A DNA stretch of 64,000 nucleotides from Cellvibrio sp. 79 (GCA_003056245.1 MVDH01000006.1:62001-126000); one strand, 5' to 3'. Positions 18,541 to 26,990 are shown, counted from the stretch's first letter. Numbers and translations are program-made. Notes: a model not told the origin generated them from the sequence alone.

Positions 18541-20985
18541 TTACCTCAAATTAATAATCGTTTGGGTCGTGGCATTTGCAGTTTCAATGGTCTTTGCGTT
18601 CGCCTGGTAATTGCGCTGGGCAATAATCAGGTTCACCAATTGCTCGGACAAATCCACGTTGGATTCTTCCACTGCGCCGGCGGTGATATTCCCCAGTTGC
18701 GATGAACCCGGCGCGCCGATAATCGCTTCACCTGACTCAAACGTTTGTGCCCACATGGTATCGCCCGTTGGTTTCAAACCATCCACACTGGCGAAGTTCG
18801 CCAATGATACTTGTCCTAATACCTGCGCTTCCCCATTGGTGAAACGCGCAAATACGATACCGGTGTTACTCACATCCAAACCCGCCAAACGGCCAGTGGC
18901 ATAACCATTTTGATCCAGCTCTTCGGTAGAAAATGCGCTGCTGAATTGGGTGCTGCCTTCAAGGTCGATCAGGAAGTTAGAGCTTGCTGGCGGTTCTGCC
19001 ACAGGAACAGTTCCGCCTTGCAATACATTCAATGGTCCCAATGCACCAATCGGTGCGCCGTCCTCACCTAATGGAGTCCAGTTGGAAATCAAAATTGAAT
19101 CCGTCATCGCCGCATTAATAGTTCCATCCGGTGTGAAATGGATATCAAAAGAAGCCATTGTTGGTTCAATATTTTGCGGCGACGGCAAAGAAGGATCTGG
19201 ATCACCTACATTTTGCCCATCAATCTGCACATACATTTTCCAATGATTAGGCGATGTGGTCGGATCAGCAGGATCATAAGCTTGCTTAACGAAAAACTGC
19301 CGCATCGAATGCACATTACCCAAACTGTCATAGACAGGTGTTGTAGTTGCATGGTTATAGGTTTTTTGATCATTGGGATCAAAGGCATTAATAGGAACCG
19401 GAGTGAAAAAGCCAGGAACCGAACTGGCACCAAACATACTTCCACCGCTCACCGGTACTGTCTGGGCAGTTTTGTCCTCCACCAGCGAGTAACCTTCCTG
19501 CATAGTGATGTTGATCTCGCCACCCACAATAATTCCCTTATTAACTTCACCGGCTACGGTTGTATCCAGGGTTTGCAGAAGTCCCCTGCTACCGAGCACT
19601 TCAACAATCCCACCGGGGGCACCAAAAGAGAAATTTAAATCAGCACCAGTTGCAGATTCCACAACGAGGTTTCCTGTGCTATCCAGGCTTGCGGTGATAC
19701 CAAATAATGTTGTTTTGCTTAATGAATTAATTTCATCCCGTAATGCCGTCATGTCACCCAGACCGGTCACATCATTTGAAGTAAGCGTTACACCATTCAG
19801 TGCCAACGAACCATTGTTATCAAAAGTTCGTGCGGGGATAGCCGGTGGGCCAACCACTGCTGGAGCATCGCGCAAAATAGTTGCAGTTGTTTTAGCGGTA
19901 GCAGAAACTCCCGCCAATTTGTTCAATGCCGATGCAGTTTCATTAGCTGGAGCACCGTAAGTACTGATGAACGTTTTTTCAGTGCTGTCAGGACCTTTGA
20001 TTACCAAGGTATAAGAACCATAATCATTGGTGACTTTTCGTTCACCGGTCACTGTTTGGGTGCTGGGCAAATTGGTGGTCAAGTTATCAGTGGCAGTAGA
20101 TCCAACTGTAGGCGCCAGTGTCAATGTTGATGCAACACCCGCCGAACGGTCCCTGATTTTTAATCTGTTGTCGAGAGGGTCAACATAAGCATCCACCTCA
20201 ATATTGTTGGGATTACTGAAATTTTTATCGTTAATTTCGTCAGCGAGATCTTCCAGATTGTTAAAGGTAACGTTGGGGGAAAGTGTGATACCCAATGTTT
20301 GCACCGTACCACCGACTTGTCGGCTGATAGTTAATACAGTTGCATTCGGCGCAGCAGCAGTCGTTACTGGCAAATCAGCCGCGCCGATCAAATCGATAGT
20401 TGACGTTGTTGGGCTTTTCAATGCCAATTGAGCTTCGCCAATAGCGGTACCATTGGTTTCAAAACGAGTACCGGTGGATTCCAAAACAACTTCTTTGGAA
20501 TTGAGGTTATAGGATGCAAATACACCGGTAGTTTGGCGCGGCTCTTGTGAGCTAACGTCTACGCGCAGATCACCTAAAATACCGCCAACATTGCCATCGG
20601 CATCTGCCGGAAAACCTTGCAGTAAAGCGCCGGTGCCATTCACGATGTAGCCGTTTTTATCAAGGCCAAAAGTACCTGCGCGAGTAAATAAACGCTCGCC
20701 ATTTTTTTCAACAACAAAGAAACCTTCGCCGTTTACCGACAAATCCAATTCATTTTGGGTAAATTTCAAATTACCCTGGGTAAATTGCTGGCGAATATTT
20801 TGAATATTCACACCGCTACCTGGAGTATTCGAGCCACCACCCAACAATGTACTGGTGTATACATCGCCAAACTCAGCGCGCGAGGATTTAAAACCAATAG
20901 TGCTGGCATTTGCGATATTGTTGCCGGTTACCTGCAAATCGGTATTGGCTGCGCGAATTCCACTTAACGCTGTGTTGAACGACAT
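18541..20985 (-). CDS. flgE: Flagellar hook protein FlgE (very large)
   Basis: FlgE is the hook subunit. The N-terminus MSFNTALSGIRAANTDLQVT with NNIANASTIGFKSSRAEFGD, and the C-terminus VNLIIAQRNYQANAKTIETA, are canonical. At 814 residues it is about twice the usual 400-460. A large insertion lies between the D1 part and the D2 segment TPVYDSLGNVHSMRQFF. It contains flagellin_IN-like modules. It also contains GIIVGGEINITM (484-495) and FGASSVPGF (518-526), nearly repeated in FlgK. The Shine-Dalgarno GAGG precedes the ATG. Downstream a 425-base repeat-filled gap separates it from flgF. Confidence 0.95.
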   Translation of the reverse strand: MSFNTALSGIRAANTDLQVTGNNIANASTIGFKSSRAEFGDVYTSTLLGGGSNTPGSGVNIQNIRQQFTQGNLKFTQNELDLSVNGEGFFVVEKNGERLFTRAGTFGLDKNGYIVNGTGALLQGFPADADGNVGGILGDLRVDVSSQEPRQTTGVFASYNLNSKEVVLESTGTRFETNGTAIGEAQLALKSPTTSTIDLIGAADLPVTTAAAPNATVLTISRQVGGTVQTLGITLSPNVTFNNLEDLADEINDKNFSNPNNIEVDAYVDPLDNRLKIRDRSAGVASTLTLAPTVGSTATDNLTTNLPSTQTVTGERKVTNDYGSYTLVIKGPDSTEKTFISTYGAPANETASALNKLAGVSATAKTTATILRDAPAVVGPPAIPARTFDNNGSLALNGVTLTSNDVTGLGDMTALRDEINSLSKTTLFGITASLDSTGNLVVESATGADLNFSFGAPGGIVEVLGSRGLLQTLDTTVAGEVNKGIIVGGEINITMQEGYSLVEDKTAQTVPVSGGSMFGASSVPGFFTPVPINAFDPNDQKTYNHATTTPVYDSLGNVHSMRQFFVKQAYDPADPTTSPNHWKMYVQIDGQNVGDPDPSLPSPQNIEPTMASFDIHFTPDGTINAAMTDSILISNWTPLGEDGAPIGALGPLNVLQGGTVPVAEPPASSNFLIDLEGSTQFSSAFSTEELDQNGYATGRLAGLDVSNTGIVFARFTNGEAQVLGQVSLANFASVDGLKPTGDTMWAQTFESGEAIIGAPGSSQLGNITAGAVEESNVDLSEQLVNLIIAQRNYQANAKTIETANATTQTIINLR

Positions 20986-21038
20986 ATTACACCTCGACCA
21001 TAGGGATTAATGGCTATAAATTTTTACTACAAAAAACA

Positions 21039-21743
21039 TTAATTAAATTGTTTCACTTTGCTGGCTTCTACTGCGCCTACACCAGCCAGGTTCAAAACCA
21101 GCGCGCCGTTTTCACCGATACTCACACTATTCACATTTGCACTTAACGATGTTTTCAGCGCTTCATTTTTACCGTTTTGATCAGCGGTAATTTCAAACTT
21201 ATATTCGCCAACGGGTGCACCGGTAGCGCCTGCCGACCAATCCAGCAACTCGCCATTAACTTCAATAACCTGCCCATCCCAACGGAAAACCATTTCACCT
21301 TGTGGGACTTCACCAACAGGAATAGTTTGCGCTAATGCGCCTTTTTCATCGTAAATATTGATTTTCAAATTCTTGGTGGAGTACGCCAAATCTGCACTAC
21401 CGGCAACAAAACCACCTTTAGTTAAAATACTGGTTTCCGATTCCACATTTACGCTGGTTCCAACCAGTGATGATGCCTGCAATGCGTTGTTCGACATAAA
21501 ACTGTTGAAACTGGTATTCAAACGCTCCAAACCTTCTACCGAACTGAATTGCGCCAGCTGCGCCACAAATTCGCTGTTATCTTGTGGGCTCAACGGATTT
21601 TGGTTATTCATTTGCGTAATCATCAATTCCAAAAACGCCGCCTGACCCAATTCATTGGTATTTTTTTTGGTTTCCGTTTTTTTGGTGATGCTCAGGTTAT
21701 CTGCAACGCTGGAGCTGCTATTAGTGCTGCCGACAGTAGACAT
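21039..21743 (-). CDS. flgD: Hook-capping scaffold protein FlgD
   Basis: FlgD caps the growing hook and is later discarded. The N-terminal signature is LGQAAFLELMITQMNNQNPL, followed by SPQDNSEFVAQLAQFSSVEG. The C-terminal half has the FlgD immunoglobulin-like/tudor pattern with INIYDEKGALAQTIPVG and FRWDGQVIEVNG. The 234-residue length is usual. GAAGGAGAAATAAC precedes the ATG. It sits in the standard place between flgC and flgE. Confidence 0.95.
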   Translation of the reverse strand: MSTVGSTNSSSSVADNLSITKKTETKKNTNELGQAAFLELMITQMNNQNPLSPQDNSEFVAQLAQFSSVEGLERLNTSFNSFMSNNALQASSLVGTSVNVESETSILTKGGFVAGSADLAYSTKNLKINIYDEKGALAQTIPVGEVPQGEMVFRWDGQVIEVNGELLDWSAGATGAPVGEYKFEITADQNGKNEALKTSLSANVNSVSIGENGALVLNLAGVGAVEASKVKQFN

Positions 21744-21762
21744 GTTATTTCTCCTTCACTAA

Positions 21763-22212
21763 TTACTGACCAAGCGTTAAAACGCGTTGAACCATTTGTT
21801 TGGCAGAGTTCATCACTTCCACATTCATTTGGAATGAGCGCGATGCGGCAATCATATTCGCCATTTCTTCAACCGGATTTACATTCGGGTAATACACATA
21901 ACCTTGCTCGTCCGCTTTGGGATGATCCGGCTCATAACGGCGTTGCAGGGGCGCATCGCTTTCAACAATACCGAGGACTTGCACACCCACTTGCGACTCC
22001 ACTTCGTTATCGCTGTAAGTGCCTTCCACAACATTGGCGCGCATCGCGTCGCGTTGAATCGCCGCAAACACCGGCTGACGGCTGCGATAAACTTCATTCA
22101 CACTGGAGCTGGCCGACTGGGCGTTTGCCAGGTTGCTCGCGGTGGTATTCAAACGCAGGCTTTGCGCATTCATACCTGTACCAGCGATATCAAAAATATT
22201 TCCAAGTGCCAT
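21763..22212 (-). CDS. flgC: Proximal rod protein FlgC
   Basis: This is a 149-residue rod subunit. The N-terminus reads IFDIAGTGMNAQSLRLNTTA followed by SNLANAQSASSSVNEVYRSR. The C-terminus has VNPVEEMANMIAASRSFQM with VEVMNSAKQMVQRVLTLGQ. Length and motifs match the family. AGGTAACTGATC precedes the ATG, and the gene follows flgB by 54 bases. Confidence 0.96.
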   Translation of the reverse strand: MALGNIFDIAGTGMNAQSLRLNTTASNLANAQSASSSVNEVYRSRQPVFAAIQRDAMRANVVEGTYSDNEVESQVGVQVLGIVESDAPLQRRYEPDHPKADEQGYVYYPNVNPVEEMANMIAASRSFQMNVEVMNSAKQMVQRVLTLGQ

Positions 22213-22266
22213 GATCAGTTACCTATGTCATTCCGCTGAAGAGTCATTCGGATGAGTGATAAAAAA

Positions 22267-22665
22267 TTATTCGCCGCGGATTGCGCTACGCAAACCGGTA
22301 AATTTACTGTTTAAAAACTGAAAGCTGGCTTGAAATGCCAATGCGTTTTTCATGTATTCAGCGTGTTCAATTTGATCTTCCACCGTGTTGCCATCAATGG
22401 AAGGTTGCTGTGGAGTGCGATACAGCACATCGCCTTCCGCAGTATTAAAACCCTCGCCGCCAATATGGCGATCCTGGGTTGTTTCAAGGTCAAAGCCAGA
22501 TGAGCTCATTTTTTGCTGCAGGGCTTGCTTGAAATCCAGATCCTTGGCTTTGTAATTGGGGGTATCGATGTTGGCGAGGTTATTAGCCAATACCGATGCG
22601 CGTTCGGAACGAAAATGCAGTGCAGTTTCGTGGATACCCAATGCTTTATCGAAGGAAATGGACAT
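22267..22665 (-). CDS. flgB: Proximal rod protein FlgB
   Basis: This is a 132-residue rod subunit and the first gene of the rod/hook operon. It has FDKALGIHETALHFRSERA then VLANNLANIDTPNYKAKDLD, the axial signature. The C-terminus ends with AFQASFQFLNSKFTGLRSAI. The start lacks a strong Shine-Dalgarno (GAGTAG at a long spacing). An excellent sigma-54 promoter lies about 60 bases before the transcript reaches the ATG, consistent with class II control in polar-flagellum systems. Confidence 0.96.
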   Translation of the reverse strand: MSISFDKALGIHETALHFRSERASVLANNLANIDTPNYKAKDLDFKQALQQKMSSSGFDLETTQDRHIGGEGFNTAEGDVLYRTPQQPSIDGNTVEDQIEHAEYMKNALAFQASFQFLNSKFTGLRSAIRGE

Positions 22666-22688
22666 AATCGCTACTCTGACAAGTTAAG

Positions 22689-22713
22689 AAGTGGCAAAAC
22701 ATTTCAGCCACTT
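22689..22713 (-). other. Hairpin in the flgB leader
   Basis: AAGTGGC (22689-22695) pairs with GCCACTT (22707-22713). It lies between the predicted sigma-54 start site and flgB, so it would form at the 5' end of the rod/hook mRNA. A role in stability is possible but not shown. Confidence 0.45.
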
Positions 22714-22734
22714 TTCTCGGTTACTGACATCAAA

Positions 22735-22749
22735 GCAACCGCTGTGCCA
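22735..22749 (-). promoter_or_regulatory. Sigma-54 promoter of the flgB operon
   Basis: The minus strand reads TGGCACAGCGGTTGC followed by TTTGA. It is a full match to TGGCAC-N5-TTGC with correct GG-GC spacing. Transcription would begin near 22723, about 58 bases before flgB. The region upstream shows no obvious FlrC/FleR site that I can name. Positions 22750-22896 show no gene. Confidence 0.85.
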
Positions 22750-22896
22750 ACCGCCAAAAACAGTTTTATCTATCTGTTTTATATAGACTTTTTAGAGAAG
22801 CTTCGATGTACCAATAAAAGCGGCAAATGGAAAGCGGCAAAGGTTTTCCGCCTGGATTAGCCGCTTGAATCGGCCCTATCGCACAGAATTGCGGGC

Positions 22897-22922
22897 AAAA
22901 AAAACCCGCATCAAGCGGGTTT
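22897..22922 (-). terminator. Terminator after cheR
   Basis: AACCCGC (22903-22909) pairs with GCGGGTT (22915-22921) and is followed by six or more T on the minus strand. It isolates cheV-cheR from the flgB operon. Confidence 0.9.
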
Positions 22923-22952
22923 GGAGTACATATCAGAATGAGGATTTAACGA

Positions 22953-23828
22953 TTAAATTGCCTTATAGAGGATACCCGGTTCGCAACGGACCATTTCAAA
23001 TAAATCCGCCGCCCCGGCCAACCCTTCGGAAGAACCAAGAAATAGCAAACCTTGTGGCTTTAGTGCGGCGTGTATTTTCTGCAGGATTTGCCGCTTTAAA
23101 TCAGCATTGAAATAAATTAAAACATTGCGGCAAAACACAATGTCGAATTTCCCCAGCCCTGCGTAAGAATCCATCAAATTTAACGAACGGAAATCGATTC
23201 GCTCTTTCACAAAATTTTTCACTCGCCACATCGCCGGATTGGGGTTATCAAAATAACGTTCCAGACGATCTGCTGACAAACCACGCATCACCGACAGCTT
23301 GTCATACTCGCCGCGCTTGGCTTGATCCAACACAGTGGAGGACAAATCAGTTGCCACAATTTGCACCGGACGCGGTAAATTACCCATCGCCTGCCGCTTA
23401 TATTCTTCTACCATCATGCTAATAGAATAAGGCTCTTGCCCTGACGAACACGCCGCAGACCACACGCGTACAGGCCCGAACATACGATTATTCGGTGCCA
23501 TTAACTGTGGCAAAAGAGTGTTTCTTAAATGATCGTAAGGATAATTATCGCGAAACCAAAAAGTTTCATTGGTCGTCATTGAATCAATGACCTGGTCTTT
23601 TAATTTACGATTAAATCCTTGCTTTAACACGCGCACCAACTCGCCAAAAGAAGCAAGATTATTTTCCTCCAAAATGCGGCGGATGCGATTGGTCACCAAA
23701 TACTGTTTGTTATCGCCCAGCGAAATTCCGCAGGCGTCTTCAAGGAATTGGCGGAATTGATCAAACTCCTGCTGGTCAAGATTATCTCGACCAGCGGGTT
23801 TGGAGAAAGGAGACTCTTTATTAATCAT
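22953..23828 (-). CDS. cheR: Chemotaxis protein methyltransferase CheR
   Basis: CheR methylates glutamates of chemoreceptors using S-adenosylmethionine. An N-terminal helical domain (QEFDQFRQFLEDACGISLGD) leads to the SAM-binding fold with VWSAACSSGQEPYSISM and the late motif IVFCRNVLIYFN. The ATG at 23828 gives 291 residues, which suits the family. A GTG 26 codons further upstream also fits, but it overlaps the end of cheV. Neither start has a strong Shine-Dalgarno. It forms a cheV-cheR unit ending at the terminator at 22897-22922. Confidence 0.93.
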   Translation of the reverse strand: MINKESPFSKPAGRDNLDQQEFDQFRQFLEDACGISLGDNKQYLVTNRIRRILEENNLASFGELVRVLKQGFNRKLKDQVIDSMTTNETFWFRDNYPYDHLRNTLLPQLMAPNNRMFGPVRVWSAACSSGQEPYSISMMVEEYKRQAMGNLPRPVQIVATDLSSTVLDQAKRGEYDKLSVMRGLSADRLERYFDNPNPAMWRVKNFVKERIDFRSLNLMDSYAGLGKFDIVFCRNVLIYFNADLKRQILQKIHAALKPQGLLFLGSSEGLAGAADLFEMVRCEPGILYKAI

Positions 23829-23874
23829 AACAACCCAACGTAAATCATTACCGCACTCCCCTGCGCCGTTTCCT

Positions 23875-24831
23875 TTATGCCTGTTCAGGCGGCAATAAAC
23901 TTTCACCCGTTATCGCAAGCACTCTGTCGTTCACGCGCTTGGCTAATTCATCCGGGTGGAATTTAGCGAGAAAATCGTCCGCACCTACTTTACGCACCAT
24001 GGCTTCGTTAAACACGCCACTCAGTGAAGTGTGCAAAATAATATGAAGGTTTTTTAACTGTGGATGATTGCGAACCTCCGCCGTAAATGTATAACCATCC
24101 ATTTCCGGCATTTCGATATCGCAGATAATCATGATTAATTCTTCATAAGGATTTTTGTTTTCCTTCAACAAATCCTGCAAATATTTGAAACCTTCAGCAC
24201 CGTCTTTTTTGATTGTGGTTTTAATACCCATACTTTCAACAACACGCTGGATTTGCTTACGCGCGATGGTGGAATCATCAATAATCAGGATATTTTTCTG
24301 CACCACACGATCAGCGATGCCATCTTCAATAACACCGGCAGTCACTTCTTCACGCGGTGGCGCAACTTCGGCGAGGATTTTTTCAACATCAATAATTTCC
24401 ACCAATTGTCCATCCACCTGGGTAACGGCAGTGAGATAGTGCTCTTTACCAGCGCCTTTCGGTGGAGGATGAATATCGCCCCAATTCATATTCACAATGC
24501 GCTCAACGGAACGCACCAGAAACCCCTGGGCGGTACGGTTATATTCGGTAATGATGACAAAGCAGCTTTCAATATCGGGTAGCTCGCGCCGGCCAATTGC
24601 CAGGTTCATATCCATAATTGGCAAGGTTCCGCCGCGGATATGCGCCACACCTCGTACAACCGAACTTCGTCCGGGAATCGCATTCAGTTGCGGGCACTGG
24701 AGCACCTCTTTCACCTTGAATACATTAATGCCATACAACTGCTGGCCACCAAGGCGGAATAACAGGAGTTCAAGACGGTTTTGACCAACCAGCTGGGTGC
24801 GCTGATTGACACTATCCATTACGCCGGCCAT
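23875..24831 (-). CDS. cheV: Chemotaxis coupling protein CheV
   Basis: This is a 318-residue fusion of a CheW-like coupling domain (about 15-165) and a response-regulator receiver (about 180-305). The CheW part has LLLFRLGGQQLYGINVFKV and VRGVAHIRGGTLPIMDM. The receiver has the acidic pair in ILIIDDS, the phospho-acceptor Asp in IICDIEMPEMDGY and the Lys in FLAKFHPDEL. It links receptors to CheA with phosphorylation-tuned adaptation. GAGGTAATTGC precedes the ATG. It is divergent from flgA. Confidence 0.95.
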   Translation of the reverse strand: MAGVMDSVNQRTQLVGQNRLELLLFRLGGQQLYGINVFKVKEVLQCPQLNAIPGRSSVVRGVAHIRGGTLPIMDMNLAIGRRELPDIESCFVIITEYNRTAQGFLVRSVERIVNMNWGDIHPPPKGAGKEHYLTAVTQVDGQLVEIIDVEKILAEVAPPREEVTAGVIEDGIADRVVQKNILIIDDSTIARKQIQRVVESMGIKTTIKKDGAEGFKYLQDLLKENKNPYEELIMIICDIEMPEMDGYTFTAEVRNHPQLKNLHIILHTSLSGVFNEAMVRKVGADDFLAKFHPDELAKRVNDRVLAITGESLLPPEQA

Positions 24832-24911
24832 GCAATTACCTCGTTCTTATCAAATGGTTTTTGAAACTGTCGCGCTTTTCTTTATATGAATCACTATAAG
24901 GATTTTGCTAC

Positions 24912-24938
24912 CTATGCCGGAAAAATGTCACGGCATAG
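24912..24938. promoter_or_regulatory. Inverted repeat in the cheV-flgA divergent region
   Basis: CTATGCCG (24912-24919) and CGGCATAG (24931-24938) form a perfect 8-bp inverted repeat with an 11-base spacer. It lies midway between the divergent genes. It could be an operator or a hairpin; neither strand has a T run after it. Within 24861-24888 a loose TTGAAA/TATATG pair faces flgA. Confidence 0.4.
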
Positions 24939-25052
24939 TATTTGCTTTGGTAGCTTTCAGAACAGCTTAGCGGCAAAAAATTGTCGGACTTTAATCATGG
25001 CGACCAAAATCCACCTGACATCAAGTGCTTACCCTTGAGGATAGGACAAAAT

Positions 25053-25847
25053 ATGGAACTTCCTAGTTTTTATAGAACTTTCGCGAAGAATATTTTGCGC
25101 CAAAGCGCCACTCATCTTTTATCAGCACAAAAGCGCTTCACATCGTCAAAAGTTTGTTCAATGACGTTGGGACTGCTCGTTTACTGCTCAACATATTCAG
25201 CGTATGCATCAGGGATTTATAGCCACTTACAACTGAAACAGGATGCAACCAGCTTTCTGGCAAACGAATATAAACAAACACCTCATGAGCGTATTGATAT
25301 CAACATCGGCAACCTGGATAGCCGCTTGCGCCTTGGACAATGCCCTGTTCCGGTAGAGTTTGCCGCCCAGGATCAAACCGGCCTCGGCGGTAATATCAGT
25401 GTTAAAGCCCACTGTGCTGCGGGGAATATCAATTGGGCAGTACATATACCCGCACAAGTCATGATTTACCGGGAAATCCCGGTTGCTATAAAGGATATAA
25501 CCCGCGGTGAATTCCTTAATGCTGGTCACTTGACCACCACTCTTGTCAATATCAGCAATATTCGCCAGAGCTTTGCCGCCGACAAAGAGGCAGTAATTGG
25601 CCGCGAGGCAAAACGTAATATCGGCAAAGGTGAGCCCTTTAGAACAGCAACATTGGATGCTCCAACCACGGTAAAACGCGGCGAAGTGGTCAAACTTGAA
25701 TCACTCGTCGGTAGTATCAAAGTCAGCAGTAGTGGTGTCGCTATGGCAGATGGCCGCCTGGGGCAAAAGATCCGGGTCAGGAATGATTCATCAGAACGCA
25801 TAGTGACCGGTGTAGTCAGGGGCCAAGGCCTGGTGCAAACCCTTTAA
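25053..25847 (+). CDS. flgA: P-ring assembly chaperone FlgA
   Basis: FlgA is a periplasmic chaperone for P-ring assembly. The C-terminal SAF-type domain has RDITRGEFLNAGHLTT-like residues (IKDITRGEFLNAGHL), IGREAKRNIGKGEPF and VKRGEVVKLESLVGSIKVSS. The N-terminal half is the variable helical part. The start is the ATG at 25053 behind AGGA; a TTG at 24981 is less likely. The signal peptide (MTLGLLVYCSTYSAYASG) begins about 35 residues in, so the n-region is unusually long. It is followed by flgM and flgN on the same strand. Confidence 0.92.
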   Translation: MELPSFYRTFAKNILRQSATHLLSAQKRFTSSKVCSMTLGLLVYCSTYSAYASGIYSHLQLKQDATSFLANEYKQTPHERIDINIGNLDSRLRLGQCPVPVEFAAQDQTGLGGNISVKAHCAAGNINWAVHIPAQVMIYREIPVAIKDITRGEFLNAGHLTTTLVNISNIRQSFAADKEAVIGREAKRNIGKGEPFRTATLDAPTTVKRGEVVKLESLVGSIKVSSSGVAMADGRLGQKIRVRNDSSERIVTGVVRGQGLVQTL

Positions 25848-25890
25848 CGGCAAACATTCGCGAACGATGAAAGTTTTTTTGAAATATTGC

Positions 25891-25917
25891 TAAAGTTATG
25901 GGGGCTAAAGCCGATAA
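25891..25917 (+). promoter_or_regulatory. Sigma-28 (FliA) promoter of flgM
   Basis: TAAAGTTA, 11 bases, then GCCGATAA: seven of eight bases of each consensus half with exact spacing. Transcription would begin near 25925, about 95 bases before flgM. This gives FliA-dependent synthesis of its own anti-sigma factor, as known in Salmonella and Pseudomonas. Confidence 0.9.
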
Positions 25918-26019
25918 CCTTATCAGGAGAGCCACAAATACGGCTTTCTGACTTTGTCCCGACATAGCAACCGCGACAATTTTGTACAAATCGCCCATAC
26001 GGCGAACAGGGGAAAACAA

Positions 26020-26337
26020 ATGAATTTCAACACTAACAACTCGCTGGATTCTGTCAGTGCCAAAGGCACTCGCAGCAAGCCCACCACCACTGCTGCACCG
26101 GAAGCTAAAGCACCGGCCGCTACACCCGCTCCTGTCAGTAATAAGGCCGGTGAGCAGGTAGTGCTGAGTGAACAAGCCCAAACGCTTGGCCGCCTTCAAA
26201 GCAAAATCGACAGCGCGCCCGATGTCAATCTGGACAAGGTAGCGGAAATTCGCCGCGCCATTGCCGAAGGCCGCTTTGAAATCAACCCTGAGCGCATTGC
26301 CGAAAATATGCTCAATCAAAACGACTTATTGGGTTAG
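26020..26337 (+). CDS. flgM: Anti-sigma-28 factor FlgM
   Basis: This 105-residue protein binds and inhibits FliA until it is exported through the completed hook. The N-terminal half is disordered and Ala/Pro/Thr-rich. The conserved C-terminal FlgM core contains EQVVLSEQAQTL, then DLDKVAEIRRAIAEGRFEI-like sequence (NLDKVAEIRRAIAEGRFEI) and NPERIAENML. AGGGGA precedes the ATG. A further upstream start would add 22 residues without a Shine-Dalgarno. The promoter at 25891-25917 drives it. Confidence 0.95.
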   Translation: MNFNTNNSLDSVSAKGTRSKPTTTAAPEAKAPAATPAPVSNKAGEQVVLSEQAQTLGRLQSKIDSAPDVNLDKVAEIRRAIAEGRFEINPERIAENMLNQNDLLG

Positions 26338-26460
26338 TTGTTAGCAATTATGTAGTGATTGGTTATCGCAAAACCGGATTTATTAACGGGACAGGTAATT
26401 ATCAGGCGCTTCCCCGGCACCTGTTGAAAAACCTTCCTTACACCACCAGTAGAGGTTGCT

Positions 26461-26937
26461 ATGTCTCTCGATATTAATGCCCTGCGCCAAATGATTGCGC
26501 AGGACCACATTTCAATCGCCCAACTTAAACAGCTGCTTATTCAGGAAAGAGCGCTACTCGAACAGCGCAAACAGGAAGGTTTGCAAGAAATCATCGAACA
26601 AAAAGCAACAGCTGTTGACTTGCTCAATAACAACGCAAAGCTACGTCAGCAAATTCTTAATACGCTAGGCCTGCCAACCAATGCCGATGGTTGGGATACA
26701 TTCCTGCAACGCAATACCGCTACCCTTCCCTTACGCGACGACTGGAAGAATCTGGTCATTGAATTTGAAGACTGCCGCGAGATGAATGATGTAAACGGCA
26801 AAATGATTGCCCGTTCGCAACAAACACTGAACCATCTGCTCAACTTGTTGCGCGGCAAGGTTCCAGCGCCATCGCTCTACACCGCTCAAGGCACACAAAC
26901 GCAATACACTTCATCTTATACAGTTGCCAAGGCTTAA
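26461..26937 (+). CDS. flgN: FlgK/FlgL export chaperone FlgN
   Basis: This 158-residue, mostly helical protein has the FlgN pattern: LKQLLIQERALLEQRKQEGL in the first helix and NGKMIARSQQTLNHLLNLLRG in the last. FlgN delivers FlgK and FlgL to the export gate. It lies 123 bases after flgM and is probably cotranscribed. GAGGTTGCT precedes the ATG. The terminator is not obvious; the tRNA-Arg promoter follows directly. Confidence 0.88.
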   Translation: MSLDINALRQMIAQDHISIAQLKQLLIQERALLEQRKQEGLQEIIEQKATAVDLLNNNAKLRQQILNTLGLPTNADGWDTFLQRNTATLPLRDDWKNLVIEFEDCREMNDVNGKMIARSQQTLNHLLNLLRGKVPAPSLYTAQGTQTQYTSSYTVAKA

Positions 26938-26956
26938 TATTTTTTCCTCAAGCCTA

Positions 26957-26962
26957 TATAAT
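26957..26962 (+). promoter_or_regulatory. -10 box of tRNA-Arg
   Basis: TATAAT is followed by CCGCGCC, the GC-rich discriminator typical of stringently controlled stable-RNA promoters. No good -35 box is seen, since the upstream bases are T-rich. The start site would be near 26970. Confidence 0.5.
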
Positions 26963-26990
26963 CCGCGCCGCACGCACTTGCGTGTGGTGC

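Noticed and set aside
21549-22214. A 221-codon plus-strand frame across flgD and flgC
   Set aside because: It overlaps two secure genes and is rich in shadow-type residues.
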